From contig KV748184.1 of the NCBI GenBank assembly GCA_001692895.1, forward strand, positions 1 to 64,000: a DNA stretch of 64,000 bases, given 5' to 3'. The position numbers were made by a program, and so were the translations under genes. Below, in pieces: positions 10,852 to 22,646 of this stretch (positions within the stretch are counted from its first letter, which is position 1; the number at the start of each line of letters is the position of its first letter). The notes below the pieces were generated by a model. The model was not told the origin of the DNA, searched no databases, and saw nothing but the letters and a program-made list of their open reading frames with translations. This stretch comes from Cenococcum geophilum 1.58 (Eukaryota > Ascomycota > Dothideomycetes > Gloniales > Gloniaceae).

Positions 10852-11782
10852 ATGCCTATCCGCAATCCCTTCCGGAAAACCGTCGGTGGTGTAGAGATCA
10901 ACGATGAGAATCGACCGCTCTCCCGGGGCGGGGCGGATCGAGGATTTCAGAATACGCCTGTCGCAGGATCCAAACCGATGGACATTAAGGAGCCCACTGA
11001 GTACAAATTAAGTGGTAAAGCCTCTTTCTTTACCATCGTTTTGCGAATGCGCCCCGCATTGCACATATCTGCGGCGGTTGGAACGTGCGAATTGGCGCTT
11101 ACATGCAACAGAAATCAATGACAGTGGAGTCTATCTTCCAGTACGATCGCCCTCCTACCCCTATACTCGAATGCACATGCATGAATGGAAACGCTGATGT
11201 TCAGCCTCGTAGCCGTCGCCTCCGGAAAAACCGGGTTTTTGGCACAGCAGATCTAATCTCTCGACCACGTCGTCGAATCACCGAAGCCTGATGAGTGAAA
11301 ATGAGCCATTCAGCATCTCTCGCGAGTCTTTCGACTCATACCGGAGGTCATTCGTATGTCTAGCATCTTCATGCGCTATGTATGTGGCTAAATAATGGGA
11401 TCAGGACATCTCTGCACGTTCTCCAATCCCAGACGTAGACTGTCGGCCTCGCCAAAGCCTTGATTCCCGTCGAGCAAGAGTACCGCGATCGTCCCTGAAC
11501 GAGCGTCGCATTGACACTCCAGATGCGACGGCCGAGGAAGGCTTTGAAGAAGTCGGTTTGAACGACGAAGTCAAGCCAGTAAAGAAGCGCGGGCTTTTCT
11601 CAAGGTTCGGCGATAACTCCGACACACCAGCGAACAGCAACACTGAAAACAGGCCGTCTTCGAGCCATCATACTTTCCATTTTACAGGCAGGAAGCGGGG
11701 ACAAAGCGGGCAGGGTGCAGAATTGAGGAACATGCCTCCGCCCAACAGCAGCCACAAAGAATTGCCCGTAGAGGCCCGATGA
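10852..11782 (+). CDS. Small conserved fungal protein, function unknown
   Basis: Four exons: 10852-11014, 11112-11140, 11213-11353 and 11405-11782, giving 236 aa. The start MPIRNPFRKTVGG is the only in-frame ATG after a stretch of non-coding leader. Joined exons read YKLS-EINDSGVYLP-PSPPEKPGFW and then SENEPFSISRESFDSYRRSF-DISARSP, a Ser-rich pattern I recognise from unnamed proteins across ascomycetes. The C-terminal part has KKRGLFSRFGD, NRPSSSHHTFHF and GRKRGQSGQGAEL, which I also recall as conserved blocks. The protein is basic, without membrane segments, and probably disordered with phosphorylatable serines. The splice choice at 11141-11212 is supported because the alternative frames hit stops and lose the PSPPEKPGFW block. 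Confidence 0.75.
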
Positions 11783-12177
11783 ATTATGAGTCAATGGCTG
11801 TATTAATGGTAAAGAAATGTTAGGAGGGAAGGGGTTGGTTTTCCTGTGAGAATGAAGGCGTTTGGATGGATCTATCAATTGGAACAATTATCTTCTGTAC
11901 GGCTACCCGGAGCATCACGGTCGTTTCAGCAGCATTTTTCGGGACATGCTTCTGGAGTCTCATCGCTATACCTGTAGTTATAAATTAATGGAATCATAAT
12001 GACTTTACTAATAGATGCTTTTGATTTGTCTGTGCGAAAGCAAATTAGTTCCGCGACCTCCGCCTTCTTGGCGCAGGCAGGAAATCTCTCACCGCCTGGA
12101 ATTTTTCGTGATGCTTGAATTTTGCTGAGTTCCACAAACAACCGACCTCGAATAAACGCATACTTCGCAGAACCACA
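11783..12177. other. Intergenic, 3' and 5' untranslated DNA
   Basis: Between two co-directional genes. It carries the 3' end of the upstream gene and the leader of the PUF6-like gene; no other signal seen. Confidence 0.5.
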
Positions 12178-14462
12178 ATGGCTGCTGGACTGAAAAGAAA
12201 ACAAGCTACGGAAGATGCCAAATCTTCCAATGGTGTCAAAGCTAAGAAAGTGAAAGTCCGCGACGCAAAGCCTGCTGGGAAAAAAGAAATCGTAGTCCCC
12301 GCCAAGAAGGCATCTAAGCGTACACCCGTATCTGAGTCTGAGGAGCTGGTGGAATCAGACACGAGTGAAGATGAGAACGGATTCTATGGCTTTGCAGCGA
12401 AAGAGGAATCTGAGCAGGATAACAGCGACTCTGACGAAAGCGAGTCTGAAGCGGACGTAGGAGATGAAGGTCGGGAAGTTAAGAAAGCCAAGGTAGAGAA
12501 GAAAGATAAGGTCAATGGAACAAAACCGTCTACGGTAGAGGCGTTGAACGGTATGTTCGTACGTTTTTATGGCATTACGCATGGACTAATATCTTACAGC
12601 TTCATCGTCAAAGGAAGCACATGCCAAGCAGAAGGCGCTCTCGAAAGAACGAAAAGCTGCGAAGCCCAATGCAGATATCATAGCACGGTCAAAGCAACTG
12701 TGGGAGCGGTTACGACGCAAGTCTCACGTTCCCAAGGATGAAAGAGACAAGCTTGTGGAAGAGCTCTTCGAGATTATTACTGGGAGAGTAAAGGATTTCG
12801 TATTCAAGCACGACTCCGTGCGAGTCATCCAATGTGCTCTGAAATATGCGAATATCGAGCAGCGGAAAATGATTGCTAGGGAATTGCAGGGCGAGTTTAG
12901 AGCGCTTGCGGAGAGCAGATATGCCAAGTTTCTGATTGGCAAGTTGCTTGTTCAAGGGTAAGTTCCATCCATCACTTCCACAGATACTTAGGATGCTAAG
13001 CTCGCATGACAGGGGCACTGGGATCCAAGAGATGATTGTTTCGGAATTCTATGGTCATATCCGTCGCCTGATTAACCATCCCGAGGCCTCTTGGATCTTA
13101 GACGACACCTACAGAGGCATGGCGACTCCTGAACAAAAGGCCATTCTACTCCGCGAGTGGTACGGTCCGGAATTCGCCATATTTAAAGTAAAGAAGGGAG
13201 GGCCTATTACCTCCGATTTATCCAAAATCCTTGAAGAATCGCCTGAAAAGCGCCAACCCATTATGAACTACCTGCACAACCTCATCAACCAGCTTATCCA
13301 AAAGAAGCTAACCGGCTTCACTATGCTTCACGACGCAATGCTGCAGTACTTCCTCACCTGCAAGCCCGGCAGCAGTGAGGTAACCGAATTCCTCGAGCAC
13401 TTAAAACCAGATACTAAAGAGGGCGAAGAACCCGATATGGATCTCCTAAAGAACCTTGCCTTCACGAAATCGGGCTCGCGCCTCGTCTGCCTCGCCTTTG
13501 CGCATGGCAACGCCAAAGACCGCAAGCTACTCCTACGCGCATACAAAGACACCATGGAACTCCTCGCCTTCGACACCCACGCCCACCACGCCCTACTAAC
13601 CGCGCTCTCCGTAATTGACGACACTAAACTCTCATCCAAATCGGTCTTCGGTGAACTAATCCCGCAGGATGCCCCCGCAGACGCGCTGCATGACAAGATC
13701 CTCGCCCTGGCCACTCGCCTTGACGCCCGCACCGTCCTGCTCTACCCTTTTGCCGGTTCCGCCAAGTGGCTCTTCCCAGATCCGAACGCCACGAGTCTCA
13801 CACTCCTAACTGAAGTGCACGCCATCCGTGCGTCGACTTCTAAAAAAGACCCCGCGGTGCGCCTGCAGGAGCTCGTCCGCGCCGTATCCGCGCCCCTCCT
13901 CGCCGCCATCGCCGCCCGCGCCCCCGACTTCGCCACCTCGTCTTTCGGATGCCAGTTCCTAACCGAAGTCCTCCTCGGCGCCGGGGGCGACAAGGCCGCC
14001 GCGCTGGCTGCTGTAGCTGACCTCGCGGCCGGTGATCCACGTCCTGAGAACGAAGCGCATATCGCGAATTCAGCGGCTGGGTGCCGCATGCTGAAGAGCC
14101 TGGTGCAGGGCGGGCGGTTCGACGCAGAAGCGAAGAAAGTCGTGCCGGTAGAACCGCAGCTGGGGTTTGCTGAGCTGCTTTGGGGACGGGTTAAGGGCAG
14201 GGTTGTAGAGTGGGCGACGGGACCTGGCGCATTTGTTGTGGTGGCTTTGGTGGAGGCGGGTGGGTGGGAAGGGGAGAAGGAGGTTTTAGGTGCGCTTAAG
14301 GGGCAGAGGAAGGCGTTGGAGAGGGCAGCCGGAGATAGGCTGGATGGTGATGATAAGGGAGCAAAGAAAGGGAAAAAGAGGAAGGGCGGAAAGGGGGAAG
14401 AGGAACTGAAGGGGAAGAAAGGGAATGCAGGAGCGAGGCTATTGCTACAGAAGTTGGGGTGA
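12178..14462 (+). CDS. PUF6: PUF6/PUM3-type pumilio ribosome-biogenesis factor
   Basis: Three exons (12178-12550, 12600-12957, 13013-14462) give 726 aa. The N-terminus is Lys-rich and acidic with nuclear-localisation-like stretches (KKVKV, DSDESESEAD). It is followed by KERKAAKPNADIIARSKQLWERLRRKSHV, and the diverged PUF array begins with LFEIITGRVKDFVFKHDSVRVIQ and FLIGKLLVQG. The CPL part of the family follows (FTMLHDAMLQYFL, SGSRLVCLAFAHGNAKDRK). The C-terminus is a lysine tail (KKGKKRKGGKGEEE). The yeast protein acts in 60S subunit maturation in the nucleolus and in ASH1 mRNA repression; nucleolar function here is from the family. Length is close to the usual 650-700 aa. The 3' half is noticeably GC-rich. 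Confidence 0.9.
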
Positions 14463-14606
14463 CAGTCTAGATTTGTAATTTTACTAACTTAAAGGAGCTT
14501 TGTGGGCTGCTAGCGACGTAGTTATGAATGAGCAGGGACTATTGCTCGCCGTATCGAATAGGTACATAATCACCTGAACGTTCTAGCGGTTTTCGAGACC
14601 CTTCTT

Positions 14607-16218
14607 TTAAAGTAAGTCCTCCAGCTCCTCCACCCGTTTACCGAGCCCTTTCATATAGTCGCTCAATTCCTTGTGGTTTTTGAGTAGCTCGGACATAACG
14701 TCTTCTACGTGTTTGCCCGTTGCGGCCACCTGTGCATGTGGAGTGTCTAGCTTGTCGACATGAGCACCGAACCGCCCATCCATTCGATCGGAATTGCTTT
14801 TGATCGGCTTTTGGATCCCAGTGATTTCAGACGGTAGTGCCTCCAGCTTGTTGCCATGGGTTTTAACTGTTCCTTGAAGAATGGTTAAGTCCTTCTTCAA
14901 GGCTTCAACGGCGGCAACTCGAGCTATATCAACACCCTCAAATTTATGCAACTTGATGTTCAAGTGATTCTGCACGGCATAAATGGGGTCCAGCGACGTC
15001 TTGAGCTTGCTGTCGACGGTTTTCTGAACATTGGAGCTGATCTTAGCAACAGTGTTCTGAAGTTGGGTTAGGTTGTTGCTTGCGTCAGTATTGACGCTCC
15101 TCTGAACCCGCTTGAACTTGGAAAGATCTTCAACTACGTTCTGGACGTTGTTGACCATGCTGCATAGCCCTTCTCGCTGCTTTCCGATGGCTTTATTCAA
15201 TTCGGCGTTGATAGAAGATTGCGAAGTCTTTGTCTTTGTCTCTGTAAGTTTGTCGGAAACGATGCCAATGTTACCCGTTAATTTGTTGTTGATGTCGGAT
15301 TGGGTTCTTAGAAATTCCTGGAGTCGCTCATCTGTCCTTTTCTGCGAGTCACGGACTTGCTGTAATTCTTTGTGGTAAGTGTCCAAATCACAGTCGAGAT
15401 TAGCTATATGACGGCCCAGAGTAGCTTTCATTTCCGACTGCTTAGAGCCGAGTGCTTCTAATTCGCGCGTTTGCATTTGGACGTCAGACTGAATTTTGTT
15501 GAATTGGTCTTGTAACTGGCTCGCGTGGGCCCCTAGGCGACTCTGTATTTGAGATATTGTAGCCATTTGCGCAGCGAAGTCGCCTACTCCCAGGGCCGCG
15601 ATCTGGACTGCAATACTCTTGACCTCCGATGAAACGCAACGGAGAGCGCTCTCTAGCTTGCGGGTGGTTTGTGGTCGGTTTTCCGAGACCAGCGACGTGA
15701 TCCGATGGAGATGATTGTTCAGGCGGGTTTGTACAGTCGACATTACGTTCTCGAGTTCAGTGAGACGGCCTNCATGGTTGCCAACGCACTCTTCCATTTG
15801 ATTGATGGTGGAAGCATCCACAACTAAGCCATATTCGCCACTAATTTCTTCGTGGATACTCGGTCGCCGATCTGCTTCCTCGACCAACATCTAGAATCTT
15901 GTTAGTAGGCATACTGCAAGTTCGTAGGAATGCCAGGCGAAACTTACTCCATTCAAGAAAATTGCGGGTGTAGTAGTGTATTCTTCTTGAATGTCATCTT
16001 GGGGCCGCGGATTTCCGCTGGCGCCATCGTTCAGGTGATTCATATCCCGGGGCGTCTTTACGCTGTGAGGGTCTCTAGGCCTTTCCGAGAGAAACTCCCA
16101 TTCCTCGTTGGGGCAGCCAAGGGGGCTCTCAGTGTTTTCGATACGCTTGATTCCGAATTCCGACTATCGGGCAATTAATACACAAAGTATTGAACTAGGG
16201 TAAAGAGCTACATACCAT
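14607..16218 (-). CDS. Long coiled-coil protein, unrecognised
   Basis: Three exons: 16218-16216 (the ATG only), 16163-15948 and 15890-14607, giving 500 aa. The last intron has a classic TACTAACA branch site. The first 70 residues are acidic/Pro-rich (SPLGCPNEEWEFLSERP); from about residue 100 to the end the protein is almost continuous heptad-like helix (SKFKRVQRSVNTDASNNLTQLQ, LSDYMKGLGKRVEELEDLL). There is no signal peptide or membrane segment. No family recognised; probably a lineage-restricted structural or scaffold protein. It ends 145 bp from the convergent PUF6 gene. One N near 15772. It resembles the coiled-coil gene at 22647-24157 in build and in its ATG-only first exon, although no clear sequence homology is visible. 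Confidence 0.7.
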
Positions 16219-16980
16219 GTTGTAAGGTTGAATTTCCTAGCAAGAGCAGTGTTGGTGATAATAAAGTAAGCAGGTTGGGAGAGCAGTTATATAGGGAAGA
16301 ATTGTGATAGTTCAGAGCGCTGAGTAGACTTTGTAAACTCAATATTAAGGTAACGTAAGAGTCACCATTTGTCGAGCCGTTCAAGGCAAGATAATATTTA
16401 GCTACCGAGTATTCCAGATTGCATTAACCAATTTTTTCAAAATTAAACCGGAATCCTTATTGCTAAAATTTCTATTCATTTCTATTCAGAACAAGTCTTC
16501 ATATATTTCACTAAATGCAAGATTAACTACCGGTTCAAATGACAGATGCCATACACTGATATGTCGTTTCTGAAATTCTTTTACAGCAAATTCTTCAGCA
16601 TCACGGTGCTGGAAGCGAAAATTCAACAATTCATAGGAAACTTCCGGTAACGAAAGTATATTTTTAAGCTACACATCGACGAACTTTACCGAATTTGGAA
16701 TTTGGAATTTAGAAAGGGGTTAATACAAAATCCACCTGCAAAATTTCGTTTATTTTTAATATCCACCTGTCAACCTGGAGCATGTCTGCCTAGTGACTTG
16801 ACTTTGTCAAGACTAGATTTGGATCCTTCGTAGGCTTCAATCCTGTTGCCTACCTTGCTGTCTACCTACCCACTTCTTGGTGCGCTGCTTCTTTTTGGTT
16901 TGGCCACTAGCCACCGGCCCGTGCACCAGGTCTCTCTCGGACCTCCATCCTCTTGGAGTCTGTCAACAGAATCAACCACT
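16219..16980. other. Intergenic, AT-leaning, nothing recognised
   Basis: Promoter side of both the coiled-coil gene (minus) and the fructosamine-kinase-like remnant (plus). Slightly AT-rich; an open frame leads into the ATG at 16981 but no motif stands out. Confidence 0.45.
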
Positions 16981-18002
16981 ATGGCATCTGAAGGGGGACC
17001 AGACGCGGAATTTCGTGACCCAAAGCGCGAAAACCATCTTGAGGCCTTGAAAACTGCTCTAGGTGTCGATGCAATACAAAGCCCAACAGTCTGCTACAAC
17101 CCGTGAAAGAGAAGGCCCTGGAGTATTCACTTAGACTGAAAACATTTTTTAAAGCTTTGTCGACAGTCACAGATTAGACATGTTACATAATAGATAGCTT
17201 AGGTGTTGCGATATAGGAACTCCACTCCTCTTTATCACGTCAGCACTGTAGCAAAGCCAGCTTCAAGAATCAAGCTTCATTATCTCGCGTACTACCGTCA
17301 CATTAACTTCGGCCGTGTGGCCCGTGGCAAGGCGCTTGACCACGAGTAAATCGCATCCAGACGCGAATTGTCTCGTTATTTTTCTGCCTCACCAATTTTT
17401 GTTGGCATGAACACGGTCCTTATTTGTGTTTAGCTAGTGCGACCACCGCCAAAAGAAGCGGCACCCATCCCTAAAAACGGAGGTGAATGTCCCCGGACAT
17501 AGAGTCTCTGCGGGAAAGCTGGCCAATTCGGACGGACACTTCCTGCTCACTGAATTTCTAGACGTTAACGCTCATACAACTGAAGTGGGTAGCGGACTCT
17601 CATTTGCGCAGAAACTTGCATTGCTGCACAGTGCACCTACCTCAATACCTGAAGGCTGTAATCAACTAATGCCCGGGTTCCACATCACGACATACACCGG
17701 CCGGGCCAGGCAGGGCAATACGTTCCGCCGCTCGTGGGCCAAATTCTATACTGATAACCGTCTTCGCGCGATATCAAGACTAATTGAAGAGGCACATGAT
17801 ACTGATGACGAGCTCCGCGGTTGGATTAAGAAGGCGGCTTCCGTTGTGCTGCCGAAATTACTCGGGAATGGTCACCTAGGCGGAAAGAGAGGAGTTAAGC
17901 CAGCTTTTGTACATGGCGACCCATGGAGTGGAAATAAAGCACATGGCAGGCTAGGCGGCAATGGAGGGGTTGAAGATGTAGCATTCGATGTGAGCTCCTG
18001 CT

Positions 18003-20512
18003 CAGGGTTGTTTTGGATAATGCGAATAAGCGAGCATAAAATATCCTTTATCCAATAGAAAATGCATAAAATATCGCAATCGATAAGGATAAAAGTGCCC
18101 GTGCGGAGCTTTTCTACCCCAACTGGTAAGACTCCTGGCAGAATTCGGCAGAATTTAGTAGACTTAGCAGAATTTGGCAGATATTGCAGATATTACAGAT
18201 ATTATAGATATTGCGGATATTACGGATATTGCAGATATTGCGGATATTGCGAATACTGCGGATATTGTAGATATTGCGGATATTACAGTACCTTTCCCCC
18301 CTAACTATATAGCTAAATACTTAGAGAAAAATTACCTATTTCTCTTATAGTTCTTCTCTAATGCTAATTCTTTAAATACTTTGTTTTCTTAAGAGTTTCA
18401 GAATCTATCTATATTCTCTCCCATAATACTATACAACGTTCTCCTAAAAAGACTTTTTCTAGCTTATCGCTTATTGCTAAAATTAAGAGAATTTTAATTG
18501 CTATAAGCGAGAGCCGTGGCCAGCGCTTTTGTTACTATTCTTAAGACCACCACTAAAGTGCAGTTATTGAAATCTTATATGGCGTCTTAGAGATAAAGTC
18601 CTTATACTTATCTTAACTTTTTAGTTAAAACATTATACTATTAAGATCCTTAGTAATCTTATTAAACTCATTAAGGTCTTAAGCTAGAGCTAGCCTTTTA
18701 TACAACGATATACTTTTAGGCGTAAAACTCCTATTCTAATATCTTTCCTAAAGCTCTTTAACGCTATTAAGTATAGGCCTACGCCACTCCTTCTTCTAAA
18801 CCTGCTTAATATATCTTATATAACGGGCTAGATAAAGAATAAGTGCAGCGGCGTAAAGGGGCAAGTTATCTATTTTATAATAATATCTATTAAAGGTATT
18901 CTAAGCATTTTTAATACGTTTAAAGAACTCCTTATTAGATATATACTCCCTCTATTATATAATATTAGCTAAATTAAGAAATAAAAGGGGGGATAAACTA
19001 ACCTAGGATTTATTAAGGTACTTAATTATAATATTTATTATAAAGAGTACATTCTTAAGCGTTGCTTTATATTCTTAGCATTTTAGGGTTACCTAGTAAA
19101 ATATTTAAAGAAAACTTTTTATTATATAAAGCGCCTCCTAGTCCTTTAGACTAAGATAGTCCTTTTTAAGCGTATTAATATTACGCTTAGTATACATATT
19201 AAGGGCAGACTCTTTTTTAATTACTACACTAAGTATAAAATACTAGCTATTCTATCTTATATAATTATTAAGCGGAATTCTTTTCCCTATAAGACTTTTA
19301 AACTCCTTTATATAACTAGCTAAGCTACAGGTATATATAGTAATATTATAAAGCTTTCTAAGTGCGCTAAGTTTCTAAAATATATTACTTTTCTCTTTCT
19401 CCTCTTTTAGATCTAACTTTTTTCCTTTTACCTTATCTTTTTTATATAACTTAATGTTATTAAAACTAATTAAGTTTTTAAAGAGGAAAGCCTATATAGT
19501 AAGGTTAAGAATATAACCCTAATAGCGGATCCGTTAGTAGATGGGATTCTATTTAATTCCTTGTTCCTAAAAAAGCTAGTCGCTTATTATATAACAAAGC
19601 TTATTATTTATAGTATGGTTATTAGATATAACAGTACCTAGCTTTTACATAATTCTATAGTCCTTAAGTACTAAAAGGAGAGTATTTTATTACTCGTCCC
19701 CGCTATAGGAGGCTACCATATAGAGGCTGAGAAGAGCGTTTATAAGCTTTTTCTAACTATTTATAAAATAGCCGCAAATTATAAGGAGAAGGTAATTATT
19801 TAGAGAGGTCTAGATATTAATAGAGAGATAAATACTTATTAGTGTAGACTATAGCCTCTTTTATATAATATCCTTTTGCGATAGCTATAAGTTATAAATC
19901 TTTTTACTAACTATTAAATGGGCTATAGTTATATAGCCGTCTATTTTAGGATTAATTAACTATAGAAGAATATAGAACTCTAGCCACTTAACTATCTAAA
20001 ATAGTAAGTTTTATATAACAATTAATGTAATAAGGGCCTTATTAATAACTTCTTTATTTAGGACTACTTAAAGTACTTCTAAATCTAGCTCTTCTATCTT
20101 ATTTTAAGATAACGCTTTAAGGTAAAGGTCTTTTAATTAATCCTATATTACTTCTTTTATATAACTAGTTTTAGGCTTAACCGTAATGCTATGCTTTAAC
20201 ATTAAGTGGTTTCAGAAGTTAGAAGTTGACTATATAGCGTATAACTCTATATAGTGTTTATAATAGAATAAAAGACGGGCTTTTTTATTTTATACGGGCT
20301 TATTACTGCCTAGTAGACAGGTATGCTCTTATGTTAAAAGAGCTAAGTGACCTCTTATATTTTTTAATTTAGAGGTATTAATAGAGTCAAGAGCTTCTAA
20401 TTCCACTTCTGAAGTTATATTTTGTACAATAATAAAGAAGAAGAAGGCGACTGAAAATTTATTTGGGGTATGCCAAGACTTATCGCGATAAGATTTATCC
20501 AAAACAACCCTG
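18003..20512. mobile_element. hAT-superfamily DNA transposon, AT-rich (RIP-like) interior
   Basis: The 18-bp ends CAGGGTTGTTTTGGATAA (18003-18020) and its exact inverse (20495-20512) are flanked by the perfect 8-bp duplication CTCCTGCT (17995-18002 and 20513-20520). An 8-bp duplication and CAGGG ends are typical of hAT elements. Subterminal DNA holds ATCGCGAT/TTATC words and the 9-bp array. From about 18300 to 20440 the sequence is extremely A+T-rich, rich in TA, and stops occur in all frames; no transposase can be read. This is the pattern left by repeat-induced point mutation. Ends intact with interior mutated suggests insertion followed by RIP, or mobilisation in trans. Length is 2510 bp. 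Confidence 0.88.
18177..18284 (+). repeat. 9-bp minisatellite, consensus GCGGATATT, 12 units
   Basis: Twelve contiguous 9-bp units; four are exactly GCGGATATT (18213, 18240, 18258, 18276) and the rest differ at one to three positions (GCAGATATT, ACAGATATT, GTAGATATT and similar). Degenerate GGCAGAATT units precede it from about 18137. It lies 175-280 bp inside the left end of the hAT element, where transposase-binding subterminal repeats usually sit. Its unit contains the same 8-mer that is scattered through the DUF6589/helicase module. Confidence 0.9.
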
Positions 20513-20663
20513 CTCCTGCTATGCCCATTCCGAGTACGAATTGAGACTCATGAGGATGTTTGGTGGGTTTTCTGCAGGTTTCTTCAGTGAGTATCATCGT
20601 TTAATACCCAAAATGGAGCCGACACACGAGTATGAAGATAAGATGAAGTTGTATCAGATGTAG

Positions 20664-21359
20664 GTGCACTTCTGGAGTCAAAGTGTCCCATGAAATGTGG
20701 CTAACCCTAAGGCGTGATGTAGATACCACTGGCTAAACAACTGGCTGCTGTTTCGCGGTGGATATAGGGATGATGCTATGGGCTGCATGCAAGGCTTGTA
20801 TGCTAAGTATGGAAAGGAAGACTAGGATAAATTTAGGGTTGAGACATCGATTCAAAGCGATTGCCACCTTCGGTCACATTATCATTGCTTTTGATATGAC
20901 TTTTTGATCATGAAGGAGAGGCTAATTTTAAGGATGGAGCCCAAATGTTAATAAATTGCACAGTATCAAAATCTCGAATGGTAAGCGTTTTAACTTTAAA
21001 AGCGAAGCCGTTTCTCGTGTCATAGGTCGTACGCGGTAAGATAACATTTCTGGGCCGCTTCTAATGAGAATGAGCAGATCCTGGGAACATCGTGTGATAG
21101 GAGTATTATTTCTAAGTTAAGCTGCCGAAACCTTTCCTAAGTTTAGATAGCTTCAACCTCGTTCTGTGTACTTTGGGGTAATTGTGATCAACCGAGAATT
21201 GCTGATGACAAATGGACTAGACAGGTCCGCTATTCCGCAGAACTCCTTTGAAATCCTCCTGTCAGATAAGAGTGATCTTTGCAACCAAATATCCTTCTGG
21301 CTATAGGCCAAGAGTATATAGCATCAGCGCCCTTAATGACCTTTTCATTCAGATACCAC
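20664..21359. other. Intergenic, nothing recognised
   Basis: Follows the kinase-like remnant. Only short frames; base composition back to normal. It probably contains the 3' end of the minus-strand coiled-coil gene that ends near 21360. Confidence 0.4.
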
Positions 21360-22141
21360 CTAGAGACTGTAAAGCGAGAAGAGCGTTATATAGCCTTTTA
21401 GAGACCTGTAGTTTCTGCTTGCGGCGTTCAACATGAATATATGGAGTGCTTTATCCGGGTTTCCCACCTCTTTGGCTCGTCCACGAAAGTGCTCCAAAAA
21501 AATTCCATCCGCATCACTTTCAAGTTCTTCTAGCATAAAAGTCGCTAGGATGCGTTCAGTAAAGTCAACTAGGGCATTGAGGAAATCCTAAGTGGGACAA
21601 ATTATGAGCTCACACGGTCTCTTTATCAGTGAAATTCGGCACGCTATCTTACCGCCTCCCTGCTGAGCCATTCTCCATCCTTTTCAACTTCCTCTAAGCG
21701 ACGAATTACTAGTTTATAATCCCGGCGGGTTTCAGAATTCTCCAAACTTCCGATACGAGTGTGTACGTTGAAGATTTTGTGCGTAGAATCCTTGACGCTG
21801 GTCCATAACTCACGTACGACTTGCGAGAACTCGGAAACCTCTCTTGAGACGGTATTGATAGCGTCCTCTGCATTTCCAGGAAGCTTCTGTTGGGACAGTT
21901 TTAAGATCTGTTTCTCGATTAGAGGCCTTAGAGATAAAAGGTGATGTTAAAGGGCTACAAACCAATGCACTAGCAGCCTTCCGTTGCTGAGGAAGTGAGA
22001 TCTTGCTAGATCCAGTAAGTGTTTCACTGGTTGGATTAGGCTTAGCCGCATTGGCTTGCACTTGCGCTAAATCTCTATACGTTTTAGTAGATTTCTAGTG
22101 GAACGGTTGCAGCATTCCTCACCTGTCTTAGGTGACGACAT
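21360..22141 (-). CDS. Small coiled-coil protein, unrecognised, spliced
   Basis: Proposed exons 22141-22123, 22066-21963, 21913-21653 and 21587-21360 give about 203 aa. The start MSSPKT-AQVQANAAKPNP is followed by a Ser/Ala-rich head, then helical coiled-coil sequence (KQILKLSQQKLPGNAEDAI, NTVSREVSEFSQVVREL, RRDYKLVIRRLEEVEKDG) and DFLNALVDFTERILATFMLE. The third intron is GTAAGA..CACTTAG. The second intron is the least certain: an alternative with an upstream ATG at 22146 also keeps the coil frame but gives an unlikely basic head. No family recognised. It is divergent from the coiled-coil gene at 22647 and shares a 505-bp intergenic region with it. Confidence 0.55.
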
Positions 22142-22646
22142 CTCATGATCGGGGCGGCAATGTGGCGAAGGGCGCAAGGGGGCAGGGCGAGACGAAGTTG
22201 TGCAGATTAATGGGAGAGACGGGAAGAATTTGAGGTGAGAGAATGAAGGTGGATTAATTGAAGAGAAGGAATATGCAACAGGAAATGATAGTGTCAAGGA
22301 GGGAGAGGACGATGAGGAGAAAGGAAGCAAGAGGGCAAACGAGAATAAAAAGAAGCAAGAAAAGAAGGCAATCAAGAAGAAAGTCAAACAGACAGTCAAC
22401 AAGGGAGAGGAAAAGAAGAAGAAAAGTGCCCATATGTGGAGCGTTGGAATAGATACTACTCGAGTGTCTTCAGCGTGCGGATTTTTAGCCAATCATCAAA
22501 GGATGAAGTGAAGAGTAGCAGCAGATGACTTTTGTTTGCGGTGAAGTCGCGTCGTCAACTATTTCTTTGCCTCGTTCCTTCCATTTGGAGCGTTGCATTT
22601 TCTTCTTCCACCACCCACCTTCCAATACTCTCGTTTTGTGAATGCA
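22142..22646. other. Divergent intergenic region with long polypurine tract
   Basis: Shared upstream DNA of two coiled-coil genes. About 22200-22435 is almost all purine on the plus strand (GAAGAAGAAAAG-like). Read in one plus frame it gives a Lys/Glu-rich peptide (EGEDDEEKGSKRANENKKKQ) ending near 22504, without an ATG; a decayed coding tail is possible but not shown. Confidence 0.45.

Larger units (their letters stand above)
16981..20663 (+). pseudogene. Fructosamine/ketosamine-3-kinase-like gene, split by a transposon
   Basis: Three stretches match the family as I remember it. MASEGGPD..ALGVDAIQS starts at 16981. At about 17483-18002 the frame reads FLLTEFLDVN, FAQKLALLH, FHITTYTG, WAKFYTDNRLRAI and FVHGDPWSGNK (the catalytic HGD of the kinase fold), then GGVEDVAFDVSSC. 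After a 2.5 kb insertion, YAHSEYELRLMRMFGGF and PKMEPTHEYEDKMKLYQM finish the protein at 20663. The two sides of the insertion are in the same frame. Between 17106 and 17480 the expected nucleotide-binding section is not recognisable and the frame is interrupted, so the gene was probably already damaged or is badly diverged there. The family phosphorylates protein-bound ketosamines for deglycation. It is unlikely to be functional. Confidence 0.75.

Noticed and set aside
13328-14089. Antisense frames over PUF6
   Set aside because: Ser/Arg/Ala-rich readings opposite a GC-rich conserved exon.
18300-20440. Hidden transposase in the AT-rich block
   Set aside because: All six frames are densely stopped and no hAT signature can be read; only the ends and the target duplication support the element.
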